From Saccharomycodes ludwigii (lineage: Eukaryota > Ascomycota > Saccharomycetes > Saccharomycodales > Saccharomycodaceae): 64,000 nucleotides of DNA. The position numbers and the translations under genes are program-made. Within the stretch, counting starts at the first letter, position 1. Every line of letters begins with the position of its first letter. Shown here piece by piece: positions 21,702 through 30,192 of the stretch. Under the pieces are notes generated by a model that saw only the letters and a list, made by a program, of their open reading frames with translations, was not told the DNA's origin and searched no databases. The stretch spans positions 1,612,001-1,676,000 of the forward strand of contig NC_060203.1 of assembly GCF_020623625.1 (NCBI RefSeq), in the 5' to 3' direction.

Positions 21702-22072
21702 TATTTTACTGAAATAGTTTTGCTTTTTGTTTTTTCATCTTCTTTGTATTAGCATACATTAAGAACTAAGGGAAAAAAAAAAAGAAAAAAAAAAAACACA
21801 AACAAACCAAAATGCAAGTCGAACTAAGTTTTTATTATTATTTTTGTTTCTACTTTTATATATCATATTGAGATTAGCATATAAACTTATATGTTGAAAA
21901 AAAAAAAATTATACGTTGTATATAACTTAATTAAATGGAAACTTTTTTTAATAAAAATTAATAAATAAATTTATAAAGGAAAAAAAAAAAAGAAAAAAGG
22001 GCATCTTCATGTCAGCGCCAGTCATCTTAAATTGACTATTTATAAATACTACGTATATTCTAAATAGGAAAA

Positions 22073-22103
<31 letters not shown>
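21702..22103. other. BIO5 promoter and BIO4 3' flank
   Basis: An AT-rich spacer of 402 bp with poly-A tracts near 21770-21798 and a poly-T run of about 30 bp at 22076-22105 that abuts the BIO4 stop codon. Confidence 0.4.
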
Positions 22104-22109
<6 letters not shown>

Positions 22110-22769
22110 CAAGCTTTCTAAAGATGGGATGCCTTCTAAAGCAATATTTGTTTCCTCGTTGGTAACACATTTTGGAATTTCGGCAATAACATTAACCCCA
22201 AATTTCCTCAAGCAATCCACATTTCCCTTATTAGGTGTGCCATTTACTATGCAGCCCAATAAATGATTTTTAAGTCCAGCATTTTGTAAGTGCTCTTGAG
22301 TCAATAATGTATGATTCAAAGTACCCAAACCGGATCTAGCAACAATAACAATTTTAATATTTTTTTCAGGATTTGTTTTAATCAAATGTTTAATTAAATC
22401 AGTCGTGATTTCTAATTTCTTGGTAATAGGAACAAACACTCCACCAGCACCCTAAACAACCAATGGTGTATTGTCAAGGAATTTTGGAAGGATAAAGTCA
22501 TTCAATTCGATTTGAGTATCTGGTTCAAATTCCATAGCCTGGTATGGAGATAAAGGTTTTTGTAAAGAATATCTTGGAATAAACAACGTTGGATCCCAAT
22601 TAGTTAATTTGTTAGTTTGAATGGTAGTTGTATCTCCCTCATCAGATTCCACACCAGTTTGTACTGGTTTCCAGTAATTAGCTTTCCACTTATGAACTAA
22701 TAAATTGGAAACAAATGTTTTTCCAATATCTGTGTCTGTTCCAGTAACAAATATAACAGTTTTCAACAT
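22104..22769 (-). pseudogene. BIO4: BIO4 dethiobiotin synthetase with one internal UAG
   Basis: The frame encodes a Bio4/BioD-type dethiobiotin synthetase of 221 codons (237 residues in S. cerevisiae). The enzyme closes the ureido ring of DAPA with CO2 and ATP. The P-loop is GTDTDIGKT near residues 10-18, and the second half has [14 protein letters not shown] and CIVNGTP. A single UAG at codon 106 (22452-22454) stands where the family has the Glu of the EGAGG motif; the following [10 protein letters not shown] is in the same frame. One G-to-T change from GAG would explain it. There is no other damage, so it is a very recent nonsense allele, a read-through case or a sequence error. BIO5 and BIO3 beside it are intact. 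Confidence 0.88.
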
Positions 22770-23434
22770 TTTTTTTTTTTAATTCAAAGCAACTTTATCT
22801 TTTGACTCTTTTTCTTTTTTTTATTTCCTTTATTTTTTGTTGATTTTGAATAACTTTTTTTTTGATTTAGTATGGAATAATCTAATTTACTATTCTCTTA
22901 AATATTCTTTTTTTCTTTCTCTTTTTTTCTTTTTTTCTTTTTTTTTTTTTTTTAATCATTGCTCTATAATTTTCATTTATTATTCAAATATGATGATATC
23001 AGCAGGTCACTCAAAAAATCTGTTGATTTTATTTTTAATATACATTTAAAAGTTATTTCTTAGCGTTGGAATTATGAATAATTTTAATATTTTAAAACAT
23101 GAGTCGTTATAACATGATTAATTAAATATTTCCTTATAAGACGGCGTATAAAGTATGGAAATGAACAAACGAAGATTAAAATCTACACTTCACTCTTTCA
23201 TTCCTTTCTCCCATTTTCCAAAGAGAATAATATTCTTTTTACTTATTTCTAAAAGCAAAATAATAATAACAAAAAAAGAAAAATTAATTCAAATTTCCTA
23301 TAATATATAATAACGATAGAAATAAGTAAAAAAAAAAAAAAAAAAAAAAAAAAGCCAGATTTACTTTTTTTCTAAAACTTTTATTATTTATGTTCTCTAG
23401 AAAAAAAAAAAAAAAAAAAAAAAACCAAATCATC
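22770..23434. promoter_or_regulatory. Divergent BIO4-BIO3 promoter
   Basis: This 665-bp region drives BIO4 leftwards and BIO3 rightwards, so both biotin genes can share control elements. It is AT-rich with T-runs near 22930-22955 and A-runs at 23330-23353 and 23400-23424. One near match to the biotin-response element is listed separately. Confidence 0.55.
23102..23119. promoter_or_regulatory. Possible Vhr1-type biotin response element
   Basis: AGTCG-N8-TGATT differs at one base from ARTCA-N8-TGATT, the reverse complement of the S. cerevisiae Vhr1 element AATCA-N8-TGAYT. It lies about midway in the shared BIO4-BIO3 promoter. One mismatch in a short motif is weak evidence, so position is the main argument. 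Confidence 0.3.
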
Positions 23435-24880
23435 ATGTCGGTAAAATATTCAAAAGAAACTCAAGAACTTATCAAATTTGATCAACAACATTTATGGCAC
23501 CCATATACCTCCATGGAAAACCCACTGCCAGTGTATCCGGTCAAATGTGCAAAAGGTAGCACAATCACGTTAGATACTGTCCCTGAAACTAAACTAATCG
23601 AAGCGATGTCATCTTGGTGGTGTATGATTTTTGGATATAATAATGAAGAATTGAATGAAGCTATGAAAAATCAAATTGATAATTTTTCACATGTGATGTT
23701 TGGTGGCTTGACACACAGACCTGCAATTAAGTTAGGGGAAAATATTCTAAAAATGCTAAATGTACCTCAGCTAAACAAAGTTTTTTTTGCTGACTCTGGT
23801 TCTGTTGCTGTCGAAGTTGCTCTTAAAATGGCTCTGCAATACCAATTTACGTTGAATGGAGCCAAAAACAAAAAATGCAAGTTTTTAACAATTAAACACG
23901 GATATTCAGGTGATACCATGGGGGCTATGAGTGTTTGTGACCCTAAGAATTCAATGCATTCTATTTATACTGGATATTTACCTGAAAACATCTTTGCCAA
24001 GGCACCTAAGGTACTGGAAACATTGCCAACGTCTAACATTTATTATGAAAATTCCAAAAGCTTCGACACCAATTGGGACCCCACTGACATCTTGGATTTT
24101 AAAGAAAAAATCGAATTATTTCATGGACAAATCGCAGCTGTCATTATGGAACCCATATTACAAGGGGCCGGTGGGATGAGGATTTACCATCCACAGTTTT
24201 TAATTGAAGTTCGAAAATTGTGTACTCAATACAAAATTCCGTTAATATTGGATGAAATCGCCACTGGTTTTGGCCGTACTGGTGAACTATTTGCTTTTAA
24301 CCATGCCAACAAGTACCAGAAAACACAAACAACTAACACCCCATTTATTGATGTATACCCTGATATATTGTGTATTGGGAAATCCTTAACTGGTGGCTAT
24401 ATGACTTTAAGTGCTGTTATTTGTACTGATGAAATAAGTTCTGTTATTTCCAACCCTTCAAGCCCAACTGGCGGTTGCTTTATGCATGGTCCCACTTTTA
24501 TGGCCAACCCTTTAGCATGCTCTGTTGCAAATAAAACCATGGAAATCTTACAAAGAGGTGAGTGGAAAGGTATGATTAAAGGTATTGAGAAACAATTATA
24601 TGAAGAATTGTATATGCCATTAAAAAAAGAGCTGATGGATATTATTCAACATGTTAGAATTATCGGTGCAATTGGTATTGTTGAATTAAAATCTCCTGTT
24701 GATTCGTTATGGTTTCAAAAGAAAAATATTGAAAAAGGCATTTATATTAGACCATTCAACAGGCTCTGTTATCTCATGCCACCTTTTATTATAACAAAAG
24801 AGGAGTTATCATTTGTTATTCAGGCTGTTAAGGAAACATTGAACGAGTGGAAAGTTGAGTTAGATAATAGAAAAACATAA
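23435..24880 (+). CDS. BIO3: DAPA aminotransferase
   Basis: The product is 481 residues from the ATG at 23435 (480 in S. cerevisiae Bio3, YNR058W). An in-frame ATG 45 bp upstream would only add a lysine run encoded by poly-A, so I reject it as the start. Bio3 is a PLP-dependent class III aminotransferase that converts KAPA to 7,8-diaminopelargonate using S-adenosylmethionine as amino donor. Family marks include HLWHPYTSM near the N-terminus, WWCMIFGY, the LDEIATGFGRTG segment at about 272-283 and the PLP lysine in CIGKSLTGGY (K316). The gene is intact and divergent from BIO4. Confidence 0.96.
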   Translation: MSVKYSKETQELIKFDQQHLWHPYTSMENPLPVYPVKCAKGSTITLDTVPETKLIEAMSSWWCMIFGYNNEELNEAMKNQIDNFSHVMFGGLTHRPAIKLGENILKMLNVPQLNKVFFADSGSVAVEVALKMALQYQFTLNGAKNKKCKFLTIKHGYSGDTMGAMSVCDPKNSMHSIYTGYLPENIFAKAPKVLETLPTSNIYYENSKSFDTNWDPTDILDFKEKIELFHGQIAAVIMEPILQGAGGMRIYHPQFLIEVRKLCTQYKIPLILDEIATGFGRTGELFAFNHANKYQKTQTTNTPFIDVYPDILCIGKSLTGGYMTLSAVICTDEISSVISNPSSPTGGCFMHGPTFMANPLACSVANKTMEILQRGEWKGMIKGIEKQLYEELYMPLKKELMDIIQHVRIIGAIGIVELKSPVDSLWFQKKNIEKGIYIRPFNRLCYLMPPFIITKEELSFVIQAVKETLNEWKVELDNRKT

Positions 24881-25287
24881 TTTTTTTTTTTGTATTTATC
24901 TTGAACAACTGGCGATATTTAATATTTTTTAATAAACAAAAAAAAAGAAAAAAAAAAAAAAAAAAAAATGCAAATTTGGATCTGAGAACGCCGAGCCAAT
25001 GTGCTTATAATTTGTACTTGTCTGCGATTTTAAAAAAGATAGGAGATAAACGAGAGCCACAAGCTCTTTACCCATCACTTATCTTTTTTTTTTTAATTGC
25101 TTGCTTTTAATCTACTTTAAAACAAAATAGAAATATATATATATATATATAAACACAAGAGAATTAAGAAGTTGGTTGATAATGCAAGAATTATTATTAT
25201 AGATAATCTTGTATCATAATATTATAAACGAAACGAAAAGGGAAAAAAAAAAAAAAAAAGAATGAATATCACTTTGAAAATTGAACT
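24881..25287. promoter_or_regulatory. DCG1-like gene promoter with GATA sites
   Basis: The 407-bp spacer carries four GATAA/GATAAG cores: 25045-25049, 25078-25083 (reverse), 25178-25182 and 25202-25206. Such clusters are the binding sites of Gln3/Gat1-type factors in nitrogen-catabolite-repressed genes. A (TA)n stretch lies at 25134-25151. GATAA is common in AT-rich DNA, so the cluster is suggestive only, but it agrees with the allantoin-type genes that follow. Confidence 0.45.
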
Positions 25288-26181
25288 ATGAAGTTACTGA
25301 TTGTTAATCCAAACTCTACTCATTCCATGACAGATGCTATCAGAAATTCAATCCCTAAATCTATATTAGCTAACAAAAATATCAAATTGACTTTTTTTAC
25401 TGGTCCTCAAGATGGAATCTGCCCCCCTCAAATCAGTGACGAAGATTCATCTTATCTATCCTTCAAAAGTTGCTATCCAATTTTAACCAAAGCCACAAGT
25501 GATTATTATTATGGAGACTACGATGGGGTCCTGATTTGCTGTTTCTCTAATCACCAATTGGTATCTGCATTGCAGGAGAAAGCAATCGAAGAAAAGTTTC
25601 ATAAAATTAGTGTTACAGGTATTTTCCATTGTTCGATTCATTATTGTCTCTTACAAAATAAATCATTTTCTATAATTACTTCAAATAAGGAATGGGTAGA
25701 TTTGTTAAACAAAGCTGTTTGTGATATATTAACCAAAAATGGAAGTGGTGAAAAGTTTTTACCAAGTATTTGGAAGGGAACAGTTTCTTCAGAAGTTCAG
25801 GTTTTAGACTTACATGATCCTAAAGTATTTGGCAAAATTGTTGATAGGATTCAAAAGGTTAATGTGGAAAAGTTGAAAAGTAAAAATGTTATTCTAGGAT
25901 GTGCTGGCTTTAGTGGAATGGAACACAAGTTTGCCTCAAGAATCACCGAGGTTGATCAGTTTATTGACAGTGTTGGTATTTCTCTACAGATGGTAATATC
26001 ATTTTGTAATTTTAATATGGATTATTATTGTCAGGGTAAAAATACACGTAGAAGTTTCATATTAAACGAGGGTATATTTCGGAATTATCCAGATGTAAAT
26101 TTGCGTTTTTTTTTATTTTTTTCTTTTTCCCTTTTTTTAATTTTTTATTTTTTATTTTTTAATGGGGCTAGATATGATTAG
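25288..26181 (+). CDS. DCG1: Dcg1-like Asp/Glu/hydantoin racemase family protein
   Basis: The 297-residue product starts MKLLIVNPNSTHSMT, the classic opening of hydantoin/allantoin racemases. It keeps two candidate catalytic cysteines, one in VLICCFSNH (C84 or C85) and one in LGCAGFSG (C205). S. cerevisiae Dcg1 (244 residues) lies in the DAL allantoin cluster and has no settled reaction; bacterial relatives racemise allantoin or hydantoins. The C-terminus is odd: after about residue 240 it leaves the family pattern, and the last 25 residues are Phe/Leu-rich, encoded by a T tract, with the stop codon inside the first unit of a minisatellite. The original end seems to have been replaced. The next gene is an allantoin/uracil-type permease, which supports a role in ureide use. 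Confidence 0.82.
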   Translation: MKLLIVNPNSTHSMTDAIRNSIPKSILANKNIKLTFFTGPQDGICPPQISDEDSSYLSFKSCYPILTKATSDYYYGDYDGVLICCFSNHQLVSALQEKAIEEKFHKISVTGIFHCSIHYCLLQNKSFSIITSNKEWVDLLNKAVCDILTKNGSGEKFLPSIWKGTVSSEVQVLDLHDPKVFGKIVDRIQKVNVEKLKSKNVILGCAGFSGMEHKFASRITEVDQFIDSVGISLQMVISFCNFNMDYYCQGKNTRRSFILNEGIFRNYPDVNLRFFLFFSFSLFLIFYFLFFNGARYD

Positions 26182-26250
26182 CCCTAGATATGATTAGCCC
26201 TAGATATCTTTTAGCCCTGGATATCTTTTAGCCCTGGATATCTTTTAGCT
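26166..26250 (+). repeat. Minisatellite, 16-17 bp units
   Basis: Five head-to-tail units of the form GCCCTRGATATCTTTTA (the first two with GATTA at the end) run from inside the 3' end of the DCG1-like gene into the spacer. The last two full units are identical. Confidence 0.9.
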
Positions 26251-26776
26251 CACAAAAAGATAACAATTCCTCTACATAGAAAACTTAGCTTGAAGGGACT
26301 ACATTTCCATCAAGCCCTTGTTAAGGCTGTTATTTTATTTTATTTTATTTTATTTTATTTTTATTTTTGATTACAAATTACTAAAAAAAGATAACAAACA
26401 CAATACTATCTGTTTCATTTAATATTATTATTATTATTATTATTATTGTATCTATTGTTATATAGATTAAACTCGTTTTGCGCGATAATACAGCCTTCTT
26501 TTGTTTTCACTGTTCATAGTAGCATAGAGTATTTTTCAAAGTTATTGTTTTTTTTTTATTATAAAAGTCTGTTATATAAAACATATCTTATCTTTCAGCG
26601 GCGGGGGGGTTTTTCATCCAAAAATAATCTTCATGTTACTAGTATAGAGCTCGTTTCTTTTTTTTCTAAATTCAAGTCTAAATACGTTATATATATATAT
26701 ATATTAAAAAAAAAAATAAAAAATAAAAATAAAAAAAAAATTCAACAACACTACAATATTAAAACACTCCACAACC
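26251..26776. promoter_or_regulatory. Permease promoter with GATA sites and simple repeats
   Basis: Four GATAA cores lie upstream of the permease: 26259-26263, 26390-26394, 26484-26488 and 26587-26592 (the last as GATAAG on the reverse strand). Simple repeats are (TTTTA)n at about 26332-26365 and (ATT)n at 26421-26447. A short G run (eight G) at 26602-26609 is unusual for this sequence. GATA-factor control is inferred. Confidence 0.45.
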
Positions 26777-28678
26777 ATGTCTTCTATAACACATAGGCTG
26801 AAAAATACATTCAAAACCCAAGATGATAATGAACCAGCTGAAGGGTTTCCCGATGAAAATGCTTTGGAGATAAAAAAAGGAGGAGCAATTCCATTTTCTT
26901 CTACCCAACAAGATGAAGTTTCAACTCTAGGAAGCGAAACTACTGAACTTCCTTGGTATAAAAAACTTATTTATGCACTTGAGTTAGACAATAGTGACCA
27001 TGACAGAAGCGTTCGTGATTCGTTTTTGTACAATCACGATTTGAGACCTGTTGAGCAGGCACGTAGAAAATGGTCTTGGTTCAATTACGTTTATTTCTGG
27101 ATTGCTGATTGTTTTAACATCAATACATGGCAAATCGCTTCCACTGGTTTGCAATTGGGGCTTAAATGGTGGGAAGCTTGGTTAACTGTTTGGATTGGTT
27201 ATTTTTTTACTGGTTGCTTTGTTGTATTGGGTGCCAAAATAGGTTCTAATTACCACATTTCCTTCCCAGTTAGTGCTCGTGTATCTTTTGGTATTTTTTT
27301 CTCATTATGGCCTGTTATTAATAGAATTGTTTTAAGTGTTATTTGGTATTCGTGCCAAACATATTTGGGAATGGAACCGGTTTCGTTGATGCTCCAAAGT
27401 ATTTTTGGTAATGATTTGCCAGAAAGAATACATAACCATATTAACAGTCCCAATACAACAACTTATCAATTCATGTGCTTTTTTATCTTTTGGGTTTGTG
27501 AATTACCATTCATTTATATCCACCCACATCAGATTCGTCACTTGTTTACTGTCAAGGCATGTTTGGTCCCCTTTGCTGCCTTTGGGTTTTTAATTTGGGC
27601 ATTGGTTAAATCACATGGCGAAATTGCTTTGACTTCTTTAAATGGCGTTGATCACTTATCCACCAAAGATCACGGCTGGGCTTTTGTAAGAGGCGTTCTA
27701 AATTCCATTGCGAATTTTGCTACTTTGATTGTCAATGCTCCCGATTTTTCAAGATTTTCTGTTACATCTGAGAGTGCCATATGGTCCCAATTGTTTTCAA
27801 TTCCATTTTTTTTCAGTGTGACATCCTTGATTGGTATAATTGTCACTTCTGCAGCTTACAAGCTTTATGGGGTTAATTATTGGTCTCCTGTCGATGTGTT
27901 ACAAAGATTTTTGGATGATGGATTTACCAGGGGTGACAGAGCCGGGGTTTTTTTGATCAGTTTTGTTTTTTGTGTTGCCCAATTAGGTACCAATATCAGT
28001 GCGAACTCTTTATCTGCTGGTACAGATATGACAGCTTTGTTGCCTAGGTTTATATCTATTAGAAGAGGTGGATATGTTTGTGCACTTCTAGCCTTGTGTA
28101 TTTGCCCTTGGAATTTGATGGCCTCTTCTAGCAAGTTTACCGATGCATTGAGCGCTTATGCCGTTTTCCTTTCCTCCATTGCAGGTGTTATTTGTTGCGA
28201 TTACTATGTTGTGCGTAGAGGGTATGTTGATCTACTACAACTGTACACTGGTGATCAAAAAAAAAGTATTTACATGTATTCAAATAGGTTTGGTTTAAAT
28301 TGGAGAGCATTAGCTGCCTACTTGGGTGGTATCGTTCCAAATATGCCTGGTTTTATTGGTGATGTAGGAAATAATATATATGTACCTCAAGGTGCAATTT
28401 ATTTGTATTATTTGAACTATTTGGTAGGATACTTTGTATCATTTTTACTATACTTGATTTTGTGTTATTTTTTCCCTGTGCCTGGATCCAAGTTGGGTGA
28501 TAAAAACTGGTATGAAACTTTTATTAACGTTGAATATTTTGAAGAGGAAAGAAATCAATTCTTGAACGATGATGCTGCACAAATTGATTTTTATGATGCC
28601 GTTGATGCAGGACAACAAATTACACCTGCTATTGACCCTGTTAGTGAAAAAATCAAGAATTTTGAAAATGAAAAGTAG
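26777..28678 (+). CDS. NCS1-family permease, allantoin/uracil type (Dal4/Fur4-like)
   Basis: The 633-residue product has about 12 membrane segments and matches the Fur4/Dal4/Fui1 branch of the nucleobase-cation-symport-1 family throughout. Examples are FWIADCFNINTWQIASTGLQ, NRIVLSVIWYSCQTYLG, NAPDFSRFSVTSES, VAQLGTNISANSLSAGTDM and ALCICPWNLMASSSKFT. Some stretches (FIGDVG near the C-terminus, YLILCYFFPVPG, SSIAGVIC) look closer to the allantoin permease Dal4 than to the uracil permease Fur4, but the families are too similar to decide by eye. The acidic N-terminus with lysines fits ubiquitin-regulated turnover. It lies next to a DCG1-like gene, as DAL4 and DCG1 are near each other in the S. 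cerevisiae DAL cluster, which favours allantoin or hydantoin uptake. Confidence 0.9.
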   Translation: MSSITHRLKNTFKTQDDNEPAEGFPDENALEIKKGGAIPFSSTQQDEVSTLGSETTELPWYKKLIYALELDNSDHDRSVRDSFLYNHDLRPVEQARRKWSWFNYVYFWIADCFNINTWQIASTGLQLGLKWWEAWLTVWIGYFFTGCFVVLGAKIGSNYHISFPVSARVSFGIFFSLWPVINRIVLSVIWYSCQTYLGMEPVSLMLQSIFGNDLPERIHNHINSPNTTTYQFMCFFIFWVCELPFIYIHPHQIRHLFTVKACLVPFAAFGFLIWALVKSHGEIALTSLNGVDHLSTKDHGWAFVRGVLNSIANFATLIVNAPDFSRFSVTSESAIWSQLFSIPFFFSVTSLIGIIVTSAAYKLYGVNYWSPVDVLQRFLDDGFTRGDRAGVFLISFVFCVAQLGTNISANSLSAGTDMTALLPRFISIRRGGYVCALLALCICPWNLMASSSKFTDALSAYAVFLSSIAGVICCDYYVVRRGYVDLLQLYTGDQKKSIYMYSNRFGLNWRALAAYLGGIVPNMPGFIGDVGNNIYVPQGAIYLYYLNYLVGYFVSFLLYLILCYFFPVPGSKLGDKNWYETFINVEYFEEERNQFLNDDAAQIDFYDAVDAGQQITPAIDPVSEKIKNFENEK

Positions 28679-28788
28679 TTATTTTTGCTATAATTTATTA
28701 CTACTATTATTATTTTTTTTCCCCCTCTGTAATACATATATAATACATAATGGTTTAAATACGAAAAAAAAAAAAAAGAATTCTTTTA

Positions 28789-29625
28789 TTAAGAACAAGT
28801 TAAGCCACCATCAACCACATAGTTTTGGCCAGTAATATAATCAGATGCATCGCTAGCCAGAAATCCAACCAAATTAGCAATATCTTGTGCATTAGCACCA
28901 CGTTTCAAAGCAATAGACTCAATAAAGGCTTTCAAGTTTTCACCTGGACCCAAACCATTCATAGATGCTAGTTGTGCATCCAAATCATCCCACATTGGTG
29001 TCAAGACTGGGCCTGGAGCATAAGCGTTCACTGTAATACCATATGGTGCAAACTCTTTGGCACCTACGGCAGTTAACCCCTTTACAGCGTATTTGCTAAC
29101 AGTATATGCAGACATCATTGGCATTGGAACATTCCCACCAATGCTGCAACAATTAATAATCTTACCAGTTAGTTTTTTTGGTTGATTTTCCTGTGTGATA
29201 ACATTACCATAATCGCCTTTCCTGTTTAGCTCAATCATTTTTTTTGCAGCGGCTTGCATACCATACAATACCCCCTTAACATTAACATCCATAACTTGAT
29301 CAAACTCTTTGGCATCTACATCAAGCAATTTGTGAACTTTAGCAATGCCTGCATTGTTAATCATAACATCAAAGGAACCAAAATATTTGGCCACTTCATC
29401 AACTGCTTTGTTTACAGATTCTTTATCGGAAACATCCACATTAACAAAAATAGGATCCTTGGCTTCAGGACTTGAAACTTCTTTTATGGCCTTTAAAACA
29501 TTTTGAGCTTTAGCCTCATTTCTAGAACCAATAGCGACTTGAAAACCTTTACTAGCCAAAGTAATGGCAATGGCAGCACCAATACCTTGAGATCCGCCGG
29601 TAACAAATGCAGTTTTACAGCTCAT
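28789..29625 (-). CDS. Short-chain dehydrogenase/reductase, diacetyl/acetoin reductase-like
   Basis: The 278-residue classical SDR has the cofactor motif TGGSQGIG at residues 9-16, a conserved NNAG, the catalytic Ser in INCCSIGG and the YxxxK pair in SAYTVSKYAVKG. The overall pattern (VNAYAPGPVLTPMWDDLD, ITGQNYVVDGGL) resembles acetoin/diacetyl reductases (2,3-butanediol dehydrogenases) known from bacteria and some yeasts. Substrate cannot be read from the sequence. No S. cerevisiae orthologue comes to mind, so acquisition or loss elsewhere is possible. It is convergent with the permease gene to its left (110 bp between stop codons) and divergent from the MCH-type gene. Confidence 0.82.
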   Translation of the reverse strand: MSCKTAFVTGGSQGIGAAIAITLASKGFQVAIGSRNEAKAQNVLKAIKEVSSPEAKDPIFVNVDVSDKESVNKAVDEVAKYFGSFDVMINNAGIAKVHKLLDVDAKEFDQVMDVNVKGVLYGMQAAAKKMIELNRKGDYGNVITQENQPKKLTGKIINCCSIGGNVPMPMMSAYTVSKYAVKGLTAVGAKEFAPYGITVNAYAPGPVLTPMWDDLDAQLASMNGLGPGENLKAFIESIALKRGANAQDIANLVGFLASDASDYITGQNYVVDGGLTCS

Positions 29626-30192
29626 TGTTGTTTGATTCTTGATTTTCCTTGTCTTTGTTTTGAATCTTGTGAGAAAAAAAAAAAAAAAAAAATTATTCGA
29701 ACTAGAATATTATTATTATTTTTTATGATCTTGAAAATCGGACAGATGTGGATCATCAGCTATTGGAATAAACACCCGTTTTTTTTCCCCCTCTGTATGA
29801 CGTACGAAATGATAACGTAATACACGATATCGTTGCTAAGCACGCTAAAACTCTACTAAAAAAAAAAACATTAATAATGAAATTCACCGAAAATGGATGT
29901 GTCCGAATGTTTTTTTAGGAAATGTTTTAAACCGAAGATATTTTTTTTTTTTTGTTCTTTCTTTATCCCAAATGTTTAAATTTCACTTCATACCAAAATA
30001 TGAAAAAAAAAAAAAAAAAAAAAAAAACTAGATTTTTGAACTAAACTTTGGAATTGTGCTAACCAGAATTTTTTTTTCCCCTCCCTTTTCAGCTATTGTA
30101 ACAATGTTGTGAATACTATATGTACAGATAACCTAATAAACTAATATATTTTTTTATAAAAGATAATAGTGCGCATCTATTGCTCAATTTGT
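29626..30192. other. Divergent promoter between SDR and MCH-type genes
   Basis: The 567-bp spacer has poly-A runs at 29674-29690 and 30002-30026 and poly-T at 29940-29953. No specific site recognised. Confidence 0.4.

Noticed and set aside
23390-23434. Upstream ATG for BIO3
   Set aside because: It would add MFSRKKKK-type residues from a poly-A run; the next ATG gives the exact family length and start.
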